DNA of 10,055 nucleotides from Pseudomonadota bacterium (GTDB taxonomy: Bacteria; Pseudomonadota; Alphaproteobacteria; Rs-D84), in assembly GCA_009781955.1 (NCBI GenBank), contig WQUT01000062.1, positions 1 through 10,055 on the forward strand, given 5' to 3'. A program made the position numbers and the translations under genes. Shown here one piece after another: positions 1 through 6,355 of the stretch (position 1 is the stretch's first letter; each line of letters opens with the position of its first letter). The notes beneath the pieces were generated by a model. It saw only the letters and a list, made by a program, of their open reading frames with translations, did no database searches and was not told the origin of the DNA.

Positions 1-58
1 TCGGGCTTTCAAATGAAAAGTCCTTTAAAAACTGGGATATCAGATTAAATTGTGGCAT
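1..58 (-). CDS. secB: Protein-export chaperone SecB (N-terminal fragment)
   Basis: Only the first 19 codons are in the window; the gene continues past the left edge. The protein begins MPQFNLISQFLKDFSFESP, which matches the conserved SecB opening, where a short lead is followed by a KD-[FL]-SFE-[SA]-P motif (residues 12-19 here). SecB is a cytosolic tetrameric chaperone that keeps preproteins unfolded and hands them to SecA. The start is supported by an AAGGAG ribosome binding site (complement of 64-69) five bases upstream of the ATG. The gene is divergent from mltA; secB and mltA lie near each other in many alphaproteobacteria, often with a Tim44-like gene between them, which is absent here. 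The call rests on a short stretch, but the motif is distinctive. Confidence 0.8.
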   Translation of the reverse strand, partial: MPQFNLISQFLKDFSFESP

Positions 59-87
59 TTTTGCTCCTTTTTTTGCGCGCCGTTTTA

Positions 88-96
88 TGGTAATAT
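88..96 (+). promoter_or_regulatory. Putative mltA extended -10 promoter
   Basis: TGGTAATAT is an extended -10 box (TGn plus TAATAT) with no clear -35 at the right distance, where the DNA is a T-run. It overlaps the -10 of the divergent secB promoter, so RNA polymerase could not occupy both at once. The leader to the mltA ATG would be about 65-70 bases. Confidence 0.3.
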
Positions 97-119
97 AGCA
101 GAAAAGAATCATTTTTCAA
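92..119 (-). promoter_or_regulatory. Putative secB promoter (sigma70 type)
   Basis: Read on the minus strand, TTGAAA (114-119) is followed after 16 bases by TATATT (92-97), with a TGC extended -10 triplet directly in front (98-100). Five of six bases match the -35 consensus. The predicted start of transcription is about 25-30 bases upstream of the secB ATG. This is inferred from sequence only. Confidence 0.5.
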
Positions 120-170
120 GCCCGCGGCCTGAAAAATAATCCAATATTTTTGCAACGGTGGACAAACGAT

Positions 171-1265
171 ATGTTAAGAAACAGGCTCTTTATACTCTAT
201 GCTTTATTCTTCGCGCTGGCCGCCTGCGGCGATTTGACCGATACCGGCGGCCATGTCAGCGGCGACAATTCGGCAAAGCCCGTCCATCTTAAAAAAGTAT
301 CGTATGCGGATTTGCCGGGATGGCGCGACGACGACGCGCGCTATGCCTTGGCCGCGTTCAGAAATACGTGCAAGGCGAAAATACAATACGTCGGCCGCGT
401 GGTTCCGGACAAGTATTTGTTGGAAGAAAAGTGCCAGGTCATGCCGGCCCCGTCCGCCGACAACGCGACCGTGCGCGCGTGGTTTGAATCGCATTTCCAG
501 CCGTATAAGATAGCGGACGAATCCGGCAAGACCAAGGGCGTGTTCACCGGATATTATTCCCCGACCATAGCCGCCAGCCGAAAGCAGGGCGGCGCGTATA
601 GCGAGCCGCTGATGGGCGTTCCAACGGACGGGCGGAACTTCAAGGGCGTGGATAAAAAGACGATTGTCCAGAACCGGATTGGAAACGTTTTGTATTGGGC
701 GCACCCCGTGGATGTCCAGAATATCCAAATCCAGGGCAGCGGAATGTTAAGGCTGGAAGACGGGACGCTGGTGAAACTGAACTTTGCGGCGGTGAATGAT
801 TTGCCGTTCAAAAGCATCGGCGATCAATTGATAAAGCGCGGCATCCGTCCGCCGGAAGGATACAGCGCGGCGGCCGTTTGGAAATACTTAAAGACCCAGC
901 CCGCATTGGCGCGCGAGGTGATAGACAACAATCCGCGCTATGTTTATTTCAAGGAATCGCCGGAACATGCGGTTGTGGGAAAGCTGGGGACGCCGTTGTC
1001 CAAAATACGCTCTATCGCGGTGGACGATACGATTTACACGGTCGGACTGCCCATGTTCGTGGATACTTATTTGTCGGACAACCGGAAATTCCAGCGGCTG
1101 ATGGTGGCCCAGGATACGGGATCCGCCATCCGCGGATTTGTCCGCGCGGATATATTCTTTGGAACGGGCGAAGATGCCGAGGCCTATGCCAGCCCGCAAT
1201 ATTCCAACGGGGAAATGTATATCCTGATGCCGAAAGAGTATCAGTATGTGAAACCGACATGGTGA
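171..1265 (+). CDS. mltA: Membrane-bound lytic murein transglycosylase A (lipoprotein)
   Basis: MltA cleaves the beta-1,4 bond between N-acetylmuramic acid and N-acetylglucosamine in peptidoglycan, forming 1,6-anhydromuropeptides at the periplasmic face of the outer membrane. From the ATG at 171 the protein has 364 residues, the usual family length. Residues 1-18 form a lipoprotein signal ending in the lipobox LAAC, so Cys19 should be lipidated. The family core includes the QIQGSGMLRLEDG stretch and the C-terminal 3D domain with QDTGSAIRG followed by RADIFFGTG. Asp327 in RAD is the likely equivalent of catalytic Asp308 of E. coli MltA, by spacing from memory. A TTG at 150 would add seven residues, but GGTGGA at 156-161 fits the ATG at 171 better, and that start gives a normal signal peptide. 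The stop is four bases before a palindromic repeat. Confidence 0.93.
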   Translation: MLRNRLFILYALFFALAACGDLTDTGGHVSGDNSAKPVHLKKVSYADLPGWRDDDARYALAAFRNTCKAKIQYVGRVVPDKYLLEEKCQVMPAPSADNATVRAWFESHFQPYKIADESGKTKGVFTGYYSPTIAASRKQGGAYSEPLMGVPTDGRNFKGVDKKTIVQNRIGNVLYWAHPVDVQNIQIQGSGMLRLEDGTLVKLNFAAVNDLPFKSIGDQLIKRGIRPPEGYSAAAVWKYLKTQPALAREVIDNNPRYVYFKESPEHAVVGKLGTPLSKIRSIAVDDTIYTVGLPMFVDTYLSDNRKFQRLMVAQDTGSAIRGFVRADIFFGTGEDAEAYASPQYSNGEMYILMPKEYQYVKPTW

Positions 1266-1268
1266 GAT

Positions 1269-1347
1269 TAGGCACTGGGCACTAGGCACTAGGCGCTAGT
1301 TGGGCCCAGAGATTAACCAATGCCTAGTGCCCAATGCCCAGTGCCTA
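1269..1347. repeat. Palindromic element with GGCACTR-iterated arms, copy 1
   Basis: The left arm (1269-1299) and right arm (1317-1347) are inverted repeats, matching at 26 of 31 positions by hand count. Each arm is a run of a 7-base unit, GGCACTA or GGCACTG, starting TAGGCACTGGGCA and ending TGCCCAGTGCCTA. The loop is about 17 bases. It begins three bases after the mltA stop and contains the dciA start codon in its right arm. The same element, with the same outer ends, occurs at 9291-9366 inside ruvA. The left arm here carries several TAG triplets that the ruvA copy lacks. Confidence 0.85.
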
Positions 1348-1685
1348 TAAAACCCAATCTTGAAAAACGGAAATTGCGGCCGCAATCACTCGGCGGGGCG
1401 TTTGGCGGGCTGTTGAAGATTTTCGGGGCGCGGGCGTCCGATTCGGATCTCGCCGCGCGGTGGGCGGAAATCGCGGGCAAGGATATTGCGGATATGGCCG
1501 ATTTGGCCGGGATTTCCAAGGGCATAAAGAACAGGGAAACCGGGGCGGGCGGGCGAACGCTGACGATCCGCGCGAAAAATCCGGCGTTTGCGCTGGCGCT
1601 GTCTTACCGGGCCGAAGAAATCCGCATTGCCGTAAATAAATACTTTGGATACGATGCGGTAAGCAAAATAAAAGTGACAAAGTGA
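1320..1685 (+). CDS. dciA: DciA/DUF721 family protein (putative replicative helicase loader)
   Basis: DciA proteins (DUF721) help load the replicative helicase DnaB in bacteria that lack DnaC. The 121-residue protein has the family pattern: a leading helix (residues 24-36, LGGAFGGLLKIFG), W48 and G53 in WAEIAGKDIA, then the core LTIRAKNPAFALALSYRA (81-98) and a final helix leading to KYFGYDAVSKIKV. The N-terminus is odd: the ATG and the first nine or ten codons (MPSAQCPVPI) lie in the right arm of a palindromic element, and no good ribosome binding site is seen. In-frame alternatives are GTG at 1341, still in the element, and TTG at 1374. The stop TGA lies inside the next palindrome, giving the ending VTK. 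The family call is good; the exact start is uncertain. It lies 54 bases downstream of mltA and could be cotranscribed with it. Confidence 0.72.
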   Translation: MPSAQCPVPIKPNLEKRKLRPQSLGGAFGGLLKIFGARASDSDLAARWAEIAGKDIADMADLAGISKGIKNRETGAGGRTLTIRAKNPAFALALSYRAEEIRIAVNKYFGYDAVSKIKVTK

Positions 1686-1797
1686 CAGAGTGACAAAGTT
1701 AACGTGTTCGCTTTGCTCACAAGCTAAATTTTTATATTTCCGCGCGAAGCACGGCTGCCACAACTTTGTCACTCTGTCACTTTGTCATTATGTCACT
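1673..1797. repeat. Palindromic element with GTGACARA-iterated arms
   Basis: The left arm (1674-1700) is GTGACAAA/GTGACAGA repeated with an 8-base period. The right arm (1762-1788) is its reverse complement with 26 of 27 positions matching, and the repeats continue in weaker form to 1797. The loop is about 61 bases and has no recognisable gene. The left arm contains the stop codon of dciA. The element ends directly at the terminator stem. Confidence 0.85.
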
Positions 1798-1823
1798 AAA
1801 AATGCGGCTTTCGCCGCATTTTT
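1798..1823. terminator. Bidirectional intrinsic terminator
   Basis: A perfect 11-bp stem (AAAAATGCGGC, 1798-1808, and GCCGCATTTTT, 1813-1823) closes on a TTTC loop. Because the stem ends in A/T runs on both sides, it can terminate both dciA (plus) and the membrane protein gene (minus). It overlaps the stop codon of the minus-strand gene by two bases. Confidence 0.85.
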
Positions 1824-2124
1824 ACATTTTCTTTTTTGCGCACGCGGCCATTTCCCACCAGATTGCCAATGCCGGCACCAGGAACAGGACCATGCCCGCC
1901 AATTTCCATATCCCCAGCAGATTAAACATATACATTTGCGCCTCTGCCGGCGTGAACGGCGTGAAAGAATTCATCGCCCATCCATAGAACGGCGTCATCA
2001 TCATCAGCCATACCAGAAAAACCGCGACGACGTTTATCGCAAACGCGCGGAACAAAGTGTTCCTCTTTTGGCGCATTTTGTGCATTTTGAGTTCATAAAA
2101 TTCTTTTTCAGTCATGTCTTTCAT
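1822..2124 (-). CDS. Small two-helix membrane protein, paralogue 1
   Basis: The family is not recognised. The protein has 100 residues: a charged N-terminus with a basic patch (KMRQKRN, 16-22), a hydrophobic helix at about 24-44 (FRAFAINVVAVFLVWLMMM), a Met/Pro-rich loop, a second helix at about 71-92 (GIWKLAGMVLFLVPALAIWW) and a KKKM tail. The positive-inside rule suggests both ends are cytoplasmic. The start is well supported, with AAGGAG about eight bases upstream of the ATG. It is 54 percent identical (54 of 100, ungapped, counted by hand) to the gene at 6429-6731, which has the same length. The strongest conservation is at LFRAF-IN, VFLVWL and VLFLVPALA-WWEM. It is transcribed alone, convergent with dciA. 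Confidence 0.8.
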   Translation of the reverse strand: MKDMTEKEFYELKMHKMRQKRNTLFRAFAINVVAVFLVWLMMMTPFYGWAMNSFTPFTPAEAQMYMFNLLGIWKLAGMVLFLVPALAIWWEMAACAKKKM

Positions 2125-2191
2125 AATTTTTCTCCTTTTGTTGGCGCTGGGCTGTCCTGGGAATTATATCCCGCCCCATGCCGTCGCTTGC

Positions 2192-2200
2192 ATTATATCA
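2192..2200 (-). promoter_or_regulatory. Putative promoter of the 100-residue membrane protein
   Basis: On the minus strand the sequence reads TGATATAAT, a perfect -10 hexamer with a TGn extension. The -35 region is poor. Transcription would begin near 2185, leaving a leader of about 60 bases that includes the imperfectly palindromic GGGATATAATTCCC at 2157-2172. Confidence 0.4.
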
Positions 2201-2299
2201 AAAATTCTTATAATAAAGACAGGAAAAGATTCAAAAAGCCCAGAAAATGACAAAGAGGCATCCCCCCTGAATTTTTTACTAAAATAGGCTTGCGATTTA

Positions 2300-2308
2300 T
2301 GGTATAAT
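2300..2308 (+). promoter_or_regulatory. Putative promoter of the tail-fibre-like gene
   Basis: TGGTATAAT is a perfect -10 with a TGn extension and no clear -35, the same extended -10 style seen upstream of mltA. Transcription would begin near 2315, giving a leader of about 95 bases. Confidence 0.5.
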
Positions 2309-2409
2309 GTGCCCAGTCTAATACATATAAATCACATGGGAGTGGCGGATTTTGGCGCAAAGCGACGGCAATGCGACAAACGCCATCCCAATTTAACCGG
2401 TGGTCCGAC

Positions 2410-5370
2410 ATGATATTAAAATTTCGCAGCGCATTAATTTTACTTGCTGTTTCCACGGGATATTTCGTCGCGTGCGCATTTATCCAACAGGCAGAGGCCG
2501 CCATCGCCTCGCAGGACTATGTGGACAGGATGATTGTTCCGTCAGACTGGGATCAGACGGATACAACCGCGAATGACTATATAAAGAACAAGCCGACATT
2601 GGGCACGGCGGCGGCCGCGAACATAGCGGACTTTGCGACGGCGGCCCAGGGGGCCAAGGCGGACACGGCATTGCAGGCGGAAACGGATCCGTCAATAGAT
2701 ACGACAGTAATGATAGGGGACGCGCAGCCGCCGGTGATCTACGGGGCGACCGACATAGCCGGCAACTCAAAGGTATATACGGTTCAAAAGAACGAGGCGG
2801 GCAAGGCGGTGGTCAGCGTTCCTTGGACGGATACCGTGCTTTCTGTGGGGCCCGCGGGCGTTATCTATTACGGCGGGATGAGGCTGGCCCAGGCGGCGGA
2901 CATTGGAGAGGCGACATTGGCGGCGGACAGCACCACGGCCGGACAAAATTACCGCGTGAAATTGGATGGCACCGGCATAGCGTATGTAAATGTTCCTTGG
3001 ACGGATACCGTTTATACTCATCCGACGTCCGGCGTTAATCCCGGCGCATACGGTCCGACGGCGAACGCGACATTGACGTCCGGCGGCACATTCACCGTGC
3101 CCCAGGTAACGGTTGACGCGAACGGACATACGACGATCGCCGCGACGCGCACGCTTACCATGCCGACGATACCGGCGCAGATTCAGGCCGATTGGGCACA
3201 GGTTACAACGACGGCGGCGGACTATATAAAGAACAAGCCGACATTGGGCACAGCGGCGGCGGCGAATGTTGGCGATTTTGCGACAGCGGCCCAGGGGGCC
3301 AAGGCCGACACCGCGGTTCAACCGGGGCAACTGGCAACGGTCGCGACATCCGGTTCATATAATGATCTGACCAATCAGCCAACAATTCCCGCGGCGCAGA
3401 TTCAAAGCGACTGGGCCCAGGTCACAACGACGGCGGCGGACTATATAAAGAATAAACCGACATTGGGAACAGCGGCGGCGGCGAATGTTGGCGATTTTGC
3501 GACAGCGGCCCAGGGGGCCAAGGCGGACACTGCGGTTCAGCCCGGACAGTTGGCAACGGTCGCGACAACCGGTTCTTATAATGATCTGACCAATCAACCG
3601 ACAATCCCGGCGGCGCAGATTCAAAGCGACTGGGCCCAGGTCACAACGACAGCGGCGGACTATATAAAGAACAAGCCGACGCTGGGCACGGCGGCGGCGG
3701 CGGATGTTGGCGATTTTGCAACGGCGGCCCAAGGCGCCAAGGCGGACACCGCGGTTCAGCCCGGACAACTGGCGACTGTCGCGACATCCGGTTCATATAA
3801 TGATCTGATAAATACGCCAACAATACCGGCGGCATATACCTTGCCAGCGGCGACGAATGCTGCGTTGGGCGGGGTAAAGTTGGCCCAGGCGGCGGACGCG
3901 GCGGCGGCGACACTTGCGGCGGATAGCACCACGGCCGGTCAAAATTACCGCGTGAAATTGGACAGCGGCGGAATCGCATATGTGAACATTCCTTGGACAG
4001 ACACGGTTTACACTCATCCGACGTCTGGCGTGACGGCCGGCGCATACGGCCCAACGGCGAATGCGACGGTTGCGTTTGGCGGAACATTTACGGTTCCCCA
4101 GGTAACGGTTGATGCGAACGGCCATACTACTGTTGCGGCGACAAGAACATTTACAATGCCGCCGGCGCCGCCGGCCCAGATACAAAGTGACTGGAACGCA
4201 GCCAGCGGGGTTGCGCAGATATTGAACAAGCCGACGTTAGGAACGGCGGCGGCCGCGAACATAGCGGACTTTGCGACGGCGGCCCAGGGCGCGCTGGCCA
4301 ATACCGCGGTTCAGCCCGGACAGCTGGCGCCTGTTGCGACAACCGGTTCTTATAATAGTTTGACCAACAAGCCGATAATCCCAGCGGCCCAGATACAAAG
4401 TGACTGGGCCCAGGCAACGACAACTGCCACGGACTATATAAAGAATAAACCGACATTGGGAACAGCGGCGGCGGCAAATGTTGGCGATTTCGCGACGGCG
4501 GCCCAGGGCGCGCTGGCCAATACCGCGGTTCAGCCAGGACAACTGGCGACTGTTGCGACAACCGGTTCTTATAACGATTTGACCAATCAGCCAAAGATCC
4601 CGGCGGAGTATACCTTGCCAGCGGCGACGAATGCGGCGTTGGGTGGCGTCAAACTGGCCCAGGCGGCGGATGCCGCGGCGGCGACACTTGCGGCGGACAG
4701 CACCACGGCCGGCCAAAATTACCGCGTAAAGCTGGATAGCGGCGGAATCGCATATGTCAATATTCCTTGGACCGATACTGTTTACACTCATCCGACATCC
4801 GGCGTGACGGCGGGGGCATACGGGCCGACGGCGAATGCGGCATTGGCGTCCGGCGGAACATTTGCGGTGCCCCAGGTGACGGTTGACGCGAACGGGCATA
4901 CGACGGTCGCGGCGACGCGGACGCTTACTATGCCGGGGACGGCGACCAATGCGGCGCCGGGATTTGTAACCCTTGGCGCGGCGAAAGACGCGGCGGTTAC
5001 GACCACGCCGGCGCCGGCGGCAACGGGCACTTATTATCCCGTGACCACCGACAATACGGACAAGCTGATAGTAAAGGTGCCATTCCCGACGAGCGTGGAC
5101 ACGCTGACAACCGCGCGGACCATACAGACCGATTTGGCGTCCGCCGTTGCGGCATCGTTCAACGGCAGCGCGAATGTAACGCCGGGCGTTACCGGGGTGT
5201 TGGGTTTCGCAAACGGCGGAACAAACGCGGCGTCCCAGGCGGCGGCATTCCAGAATATTGTCGGATACAGCGGAACATTTCCGGCGGCCAATGTTACATG
5301 GACAATCCCCAGCGCAAACAGCGTTACTGTAACGGGCGTGCTGAATGTCCCGAGCCCGACATTGCCATAA
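2410..5370 (+). CDS. Secreted repetitive tail-fibre-like / adhesin-like protein
   Basis: The protein has 986 residues from the ATG at 2410; an ATG at 2371 would add 13 residues before the signal peptide. A GGTGG motif at 2399-2403 favours 2410. Residues 1-30 are a Sec signal peptide with an AEA cleavage site; cleavage before Cys22 as a lipoprotein is less likely because the lipobox is poor. The rest is almost all repeats. Unit A (DYIKNKPTLGTAAAANVG, then DFATAAQGA) occurs six times. Unit B (TTAGQNYRVKLD, PWTDTVYTHPTSGV, QVTVDANGHTT) occurs three times, near 2878-3162, 3872-4159 and 4647-4934. From memory, such D-Y-IKNKP, VPWTDT and VDANGH motifs, and the terminal GGTNAASQAAAFQNI, resemble tail fibres and surface proteins of gut phages and bacteria. 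No anchor, autotransporter barrel or chaperone-type C-terminal domain is visible. Very rich in Ala, Thr and Gly. Function is inferred only. Confidence 0.72.
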   Translation: MILKFRSALILLAVSTGYFVACAFIQQAEAAIASQDYVDRMIVPSDWDQTDTTANDYIKNKPTLGTAAAANIADFATAAQGAKADTALQAETDPSIDTTVMIGDAQPPVIYGATDIAGNSKVYTVQKNEAGKAVVSVPWTDTVLSVGPAGVIYYGGMRLAQAADIGEATLAADSTTAGQNYRVKLDGTGIAYVNVPWTDTVYTHPTSGVNPGAYGPTANATLTSGGTFTVPQVTVDANGHTTIAATRTLTMPTIPAQIQADWAQVTTTAADYIKNKPTLGTAAAANVGDFATAAQGAKADTAVQPGQLATVATSGSYNDLTNQPTIPAAQIQSDWAQVTTTAADYIKNKPTLGTAAAANVGDFATAAQGAKADTAVQPGQLATVATTGSYNDLTNQPTIPAAQIQSDWAQVTTTAADYIKNKPTLGTAAAADVGDFATAAQGAKADTAVQPGQLATVATSGSYNDLINTPTIPAAYTLPAATNAALGGVKLAQAADAAAATLAADSTTAGQNYRVKLDSGGIAYVNIPWTDTVYTHPTSGVTAGAYGPTANATVAFGGTFTVPQVTVDANGHTTVAATRTFTMPPAPPAQIQSDWNAASGVAQILNKPTLGTAAAANIADFATAAQGALANTAVQPGQLAPVATTGSYNSLTNKPIIPAAQIQSDWAQATTTATDYIKNKPTLGTAAAANVGDFATAAQGALANTAVQPGQLATVATTGSYNDLTNQPKIPAEYTLPAATNAALGGVKLAQAADAAAATLAADSTTAGQNYRVKLDSGGIAYVNIPWTDTVYTHPTSGVTAGAYGPTANAALASGGTFAVPQVTVDANGHTTVAATRTLTMPGTATNAAPGFVTLGAAKDAAVTTTPAPAATGTYYPVTTDNTDKLIVKVPFPTSVDTLTTARTIQTDLASAVAASFNGSANVTPGVTGVLGFANGGTNAASQAAAFQNIVGYSGTFPAANVTWTIPSANSVTVTGVLNVPSPTLP
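3178..3834 (+). repeat. Three tandem 219-bp repeats within the tail-fibre-like gene
   Basis: The unit-A copies beginning at 3178, 3397 and 3616 are spaced exactly 219 bp (73 codons) apart and are nearly identical at DNA level. Related, more diverged copies begin near 2548, 4180 and 4390, and a larger module repeats with a 774-bp offset (3881 and 4655). Such direct repeats can expand or contract by recombination and so vary the length of the protein. Confidence 0.88.
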
Positions 5371-5373
5371 TAA

Positions 5374-5399
5374 AAAAACGCGCCGAGAGGCGCGTTTTT
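5374..5399 (+). terminator. Intrinsic terminator of the tail-fibre-like gene
   Basis: A perfect 11-bp stem (AAAAACGCGCC, 5374-5384, with GGCGCGTTTTT, 5389-5399) and a GAGA loop follow a double TAATAA stop. The T-run makes this a strong rho-independent terminator. Confidence 0.92.
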
Positions 5400-5446
5400 G
5401 ATTTAATATTTCTTTCTGTTCCAGAATTTATATCTTCCGGACTACC

Positions 5447-5484
5447 CCGGAAAGCTAGGCCGACAAAGTCGGCAAGCTTTCCGG
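5447..5484. repeat. Palindrome CCGGAAAGCT...AGCTTTCCGG
   Basis: A near-perfect palindrome: outer arms CCGGAAAGCT and AGCTTTCCGG, inner arms GCCGAC and GTCGGC around an AAA loop, with a one- or two-base imbalance between them. It abuts the left inverted end of the island. Confidence 0.75.
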
Positions 5485-5540
5485 CCCTTCTGGACCCACC
5501 CCGCAAAAACGAAGTTTTTGCGGGGGCCCCGGGGAAGGGC
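5484..5540. repeat. Nested hairpin with GCCCTTC/GAAGGGC ends
   Basis: The outer arms GCCCTTC (5484-5490) and GAAGGGC (5533-5540) enclose a perfect 12-bp stem, CCCCGCAAAAAC (5499-5510) with GTTTTTGCGGGG (5514-5525), on a GAA loop. Between the two stems the pairing is interrupted. Confidence 0.7.
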
Positions 5541-5590
5541 AACTGCGCACTCATATTTTTAACCAAATGATTTAACCAAGTGAGCTCTAG

Positions 5591-5611
5591 TTTTCTCCGA
5601 AGGGGAGAAAA
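5591..5611. repeat. Hairpin TTTTCTCC/GGAGAAAA
   Basis: An 8-bp stem with a short G/A loop. The reverse-complement strand gives a T-run, but no gene is positioned to use it as a terminator, so it is listed as one of the palindromes of the island. Confidence 0.5.
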
Positions 5612-5684
5612 TCTTGGCGTCTCGCCGTAGCGTCAGCGCAGGCGGATGCCATAGATTTTCGGGGTAGTCAAATGAGTGGTTTCA

Positions 5685-5710
5685 TAGGGGCAAATAATTA
5701 TTTGCCCCTA
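5685..5710. repeat. Perfect palindrome TAGGGGCAAATAA/TTATTTGCCCCTA, copy 1
   Basis: A 26-bp perfect palindrome with no loop. The same sequence is present at 6376-6403, where it is two bases longer. A half-arm, GTAGGGGC, recurs in direct orientation just downstream at 5723-5730. The two full copies lie about 690 bp apart on either side of ruvC. Confidence 0.85.
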
Positions 5711-5828
5711 CATTTAAATTTTGTAGGGGCGGATACCGGGCCCCGACGAAATCGCAGATTTCGTTGGGTGGTTTGCAGCCGCTGGAAATCCGGGGTAGTC
5801 CGGAAGATATAAATTGGGGAATAGAGTG

Positions 5829-5875
5829 TAAGATTTATGATTTAATAAATCTTAAATCCGTAAATCCTAAATCTT
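5829..5875. repeat. Palindromic element with GATTTAR-iterated units
   Basis: On the minus strand the run reads AGATTTA, GGATTTA, CGGATTTA, AGATTTA, a 7-8 base iteration, and then folds back. TAAGATTTA (5829-5837) and TAAATCTTA (5846-5854) form a 9-bp stem around an 8-base loop. The ruvC stop codon TAG falls inside the iterated part. It begins eight bases after the right end of the 5419-5821 island. It is the smallest and most degenerate of the iterated-arm elements here. Confidence 0.6.
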
Positions 5876-6349
5876 CAATCTGCTGTGGTTTGCATGGCAC
5901 AATGCGATCGCGATTGCGTCCGATTCGTCCGCGGTTTTTGGCCGGGCGCCGGGCAGCAGGATTTTGACCATCGCATCAACCTGGGCCTTGTCCGCGTGGC
6001 CCGCGGATGTCAGGGCTTTTTTCACTTTGTTGGGCTCGTATTCCGAAATGGGTATGTCATTGTTGGCGACCGCGACAATCGCCGCCGCGCGCGCGTGCCC
6101 CAGCAGCAGCGTCGTTGTCGGATTCTTGTTCACAAAGGTGATTTCAATCGCGCATTCGTCGGGCTCAAAAGTTTCGCACAGTTTGCCGACCTCGGTAAAT
6201 ATATGCGACAGCCGCGCCGCCAGGTCTTCATTTGCGCGCGGCAAAATGACGCCGGACGCGATAAACGCGCGCGCCGCGCCCGCGGACTCAATAACCGCCC
6301 ATCCGGTGTGGACCAGCCCCGGATCAATTCCCAGAATTCTTTTCGCCAT
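5867..6349 (-). CDS. ruvC: Crossover junction endodeoxyribonuclease RuvC
   Basis: RuvC is the dimeric, Mg-dependent resolvase that nicks Holliday junctions symmetrically, guided by RuvAB. The 160-residue protein shows the four acidic active-site residues: Asp9 in ILGIDPG, Glu69 in CAIEITFVNKNP, and Asp141 and Asp144 in TADESDAIAIAL. The ...LLLGHARAA helix (81-90) also fits. The ATG at 6349 is chosen because it begins MAKRILGIDPG as usual; a TTG at 6385 would add 12 unlikely residues read from a repeat. No ribosome binding site precedes the ATG, and a TATAAT lies six bases upstream, so the message may be leaderless. The C-terminus (LKI, stop) reads into an iterated repeat. ruvA and ruvB are not adjacent, unlike the common order. 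Confidence 0.95.
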   Translation of the reverse strand: MAKRILGIDPGLVHTGWAVIESAGAARAFIASGVILPRANEDLAARLSHIFTEVGKLCETFEPDECAIEITFVNKNPTTTLLLGHARAAAIVAVANNDIPISEYEPNKVKKALTSAGHADKAQVDAMVKILLPGARPKTADESDAIAIALCHANHSRLKI

Positions 6350-6355
6350 AAGCGT

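Larger units (their letters stand above)
5419..5821. mobile_element. Composite palindromic island bounded by inverted repeats, no gene
   Basis: The ends, 5419-5450 and 5790-5821, are inverted repeats matching at 30 of 32 positions with a perfect core of 26 bp (5425-5450 and 5790-5815). Inside is a string of separate palindromes: 5447-5484, 5484-5540, 5591-5611, 5685-5710, and an ACGAAATC-gca-GATTTCGT hairpin near 5748-5766. The phrase GGGGTAGTC of the right end recurs at 5661-5669, suggesting an earlier boundary inside the island. No transposase or credible coding region is present. The short open frames here, with SPEDIN near both ends, are simply the inverted ends read in opposite directions. 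It looks like a MITE-like unit into which others were inserted, or a cluster of hairpins; which one is undecided. Confidence 0.6.

Noticed and set aside
204..728. Open frame of 174 codons on the minus strand inside mltA
   Set aside because: It is antisense to the well-supported mltA frame, has no ribosome binding site and no family features; such frames are common opposite GC-rich genes.
1269..1347. The GGCACTR palindrome as a terminator for mltA
   Set aside because: There is no T-run after the stem, the pairing is interrupted, and the same sequence lies inside an expressed coding frame in ruvA.
1690..2250. Open frame of 186 codons on the plus strand
   Set aside because: It runs through a palindrome, a terminator and the antisense of the 100-residue membrane protein; rich in His/Arg/Gln as expected of an antisense frame.
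3178..3834. Possible CRISPR-like array because of regular direct repeats
   Set aside because: The period is 219 bp, the whole unit is conserved with no unique spacers, and it is read as continuous protein.
2480..5291. Series of minus-strand open frames of 60-220 codons opposite the tail-fibre-like gene
   Set aside because: They repeat with the same period as the sense-strand repeats, are Arg/Pro/Ser-rich and have no start signals; they are shadows of the repeats.
5298..5967. Short open frames in and around the 5419-5821 island (SPEDIN at both ends)
   Set aside because: The shared SPEDIN peptide comes from the inverted ends of the island being read from each side, not from a gene family.
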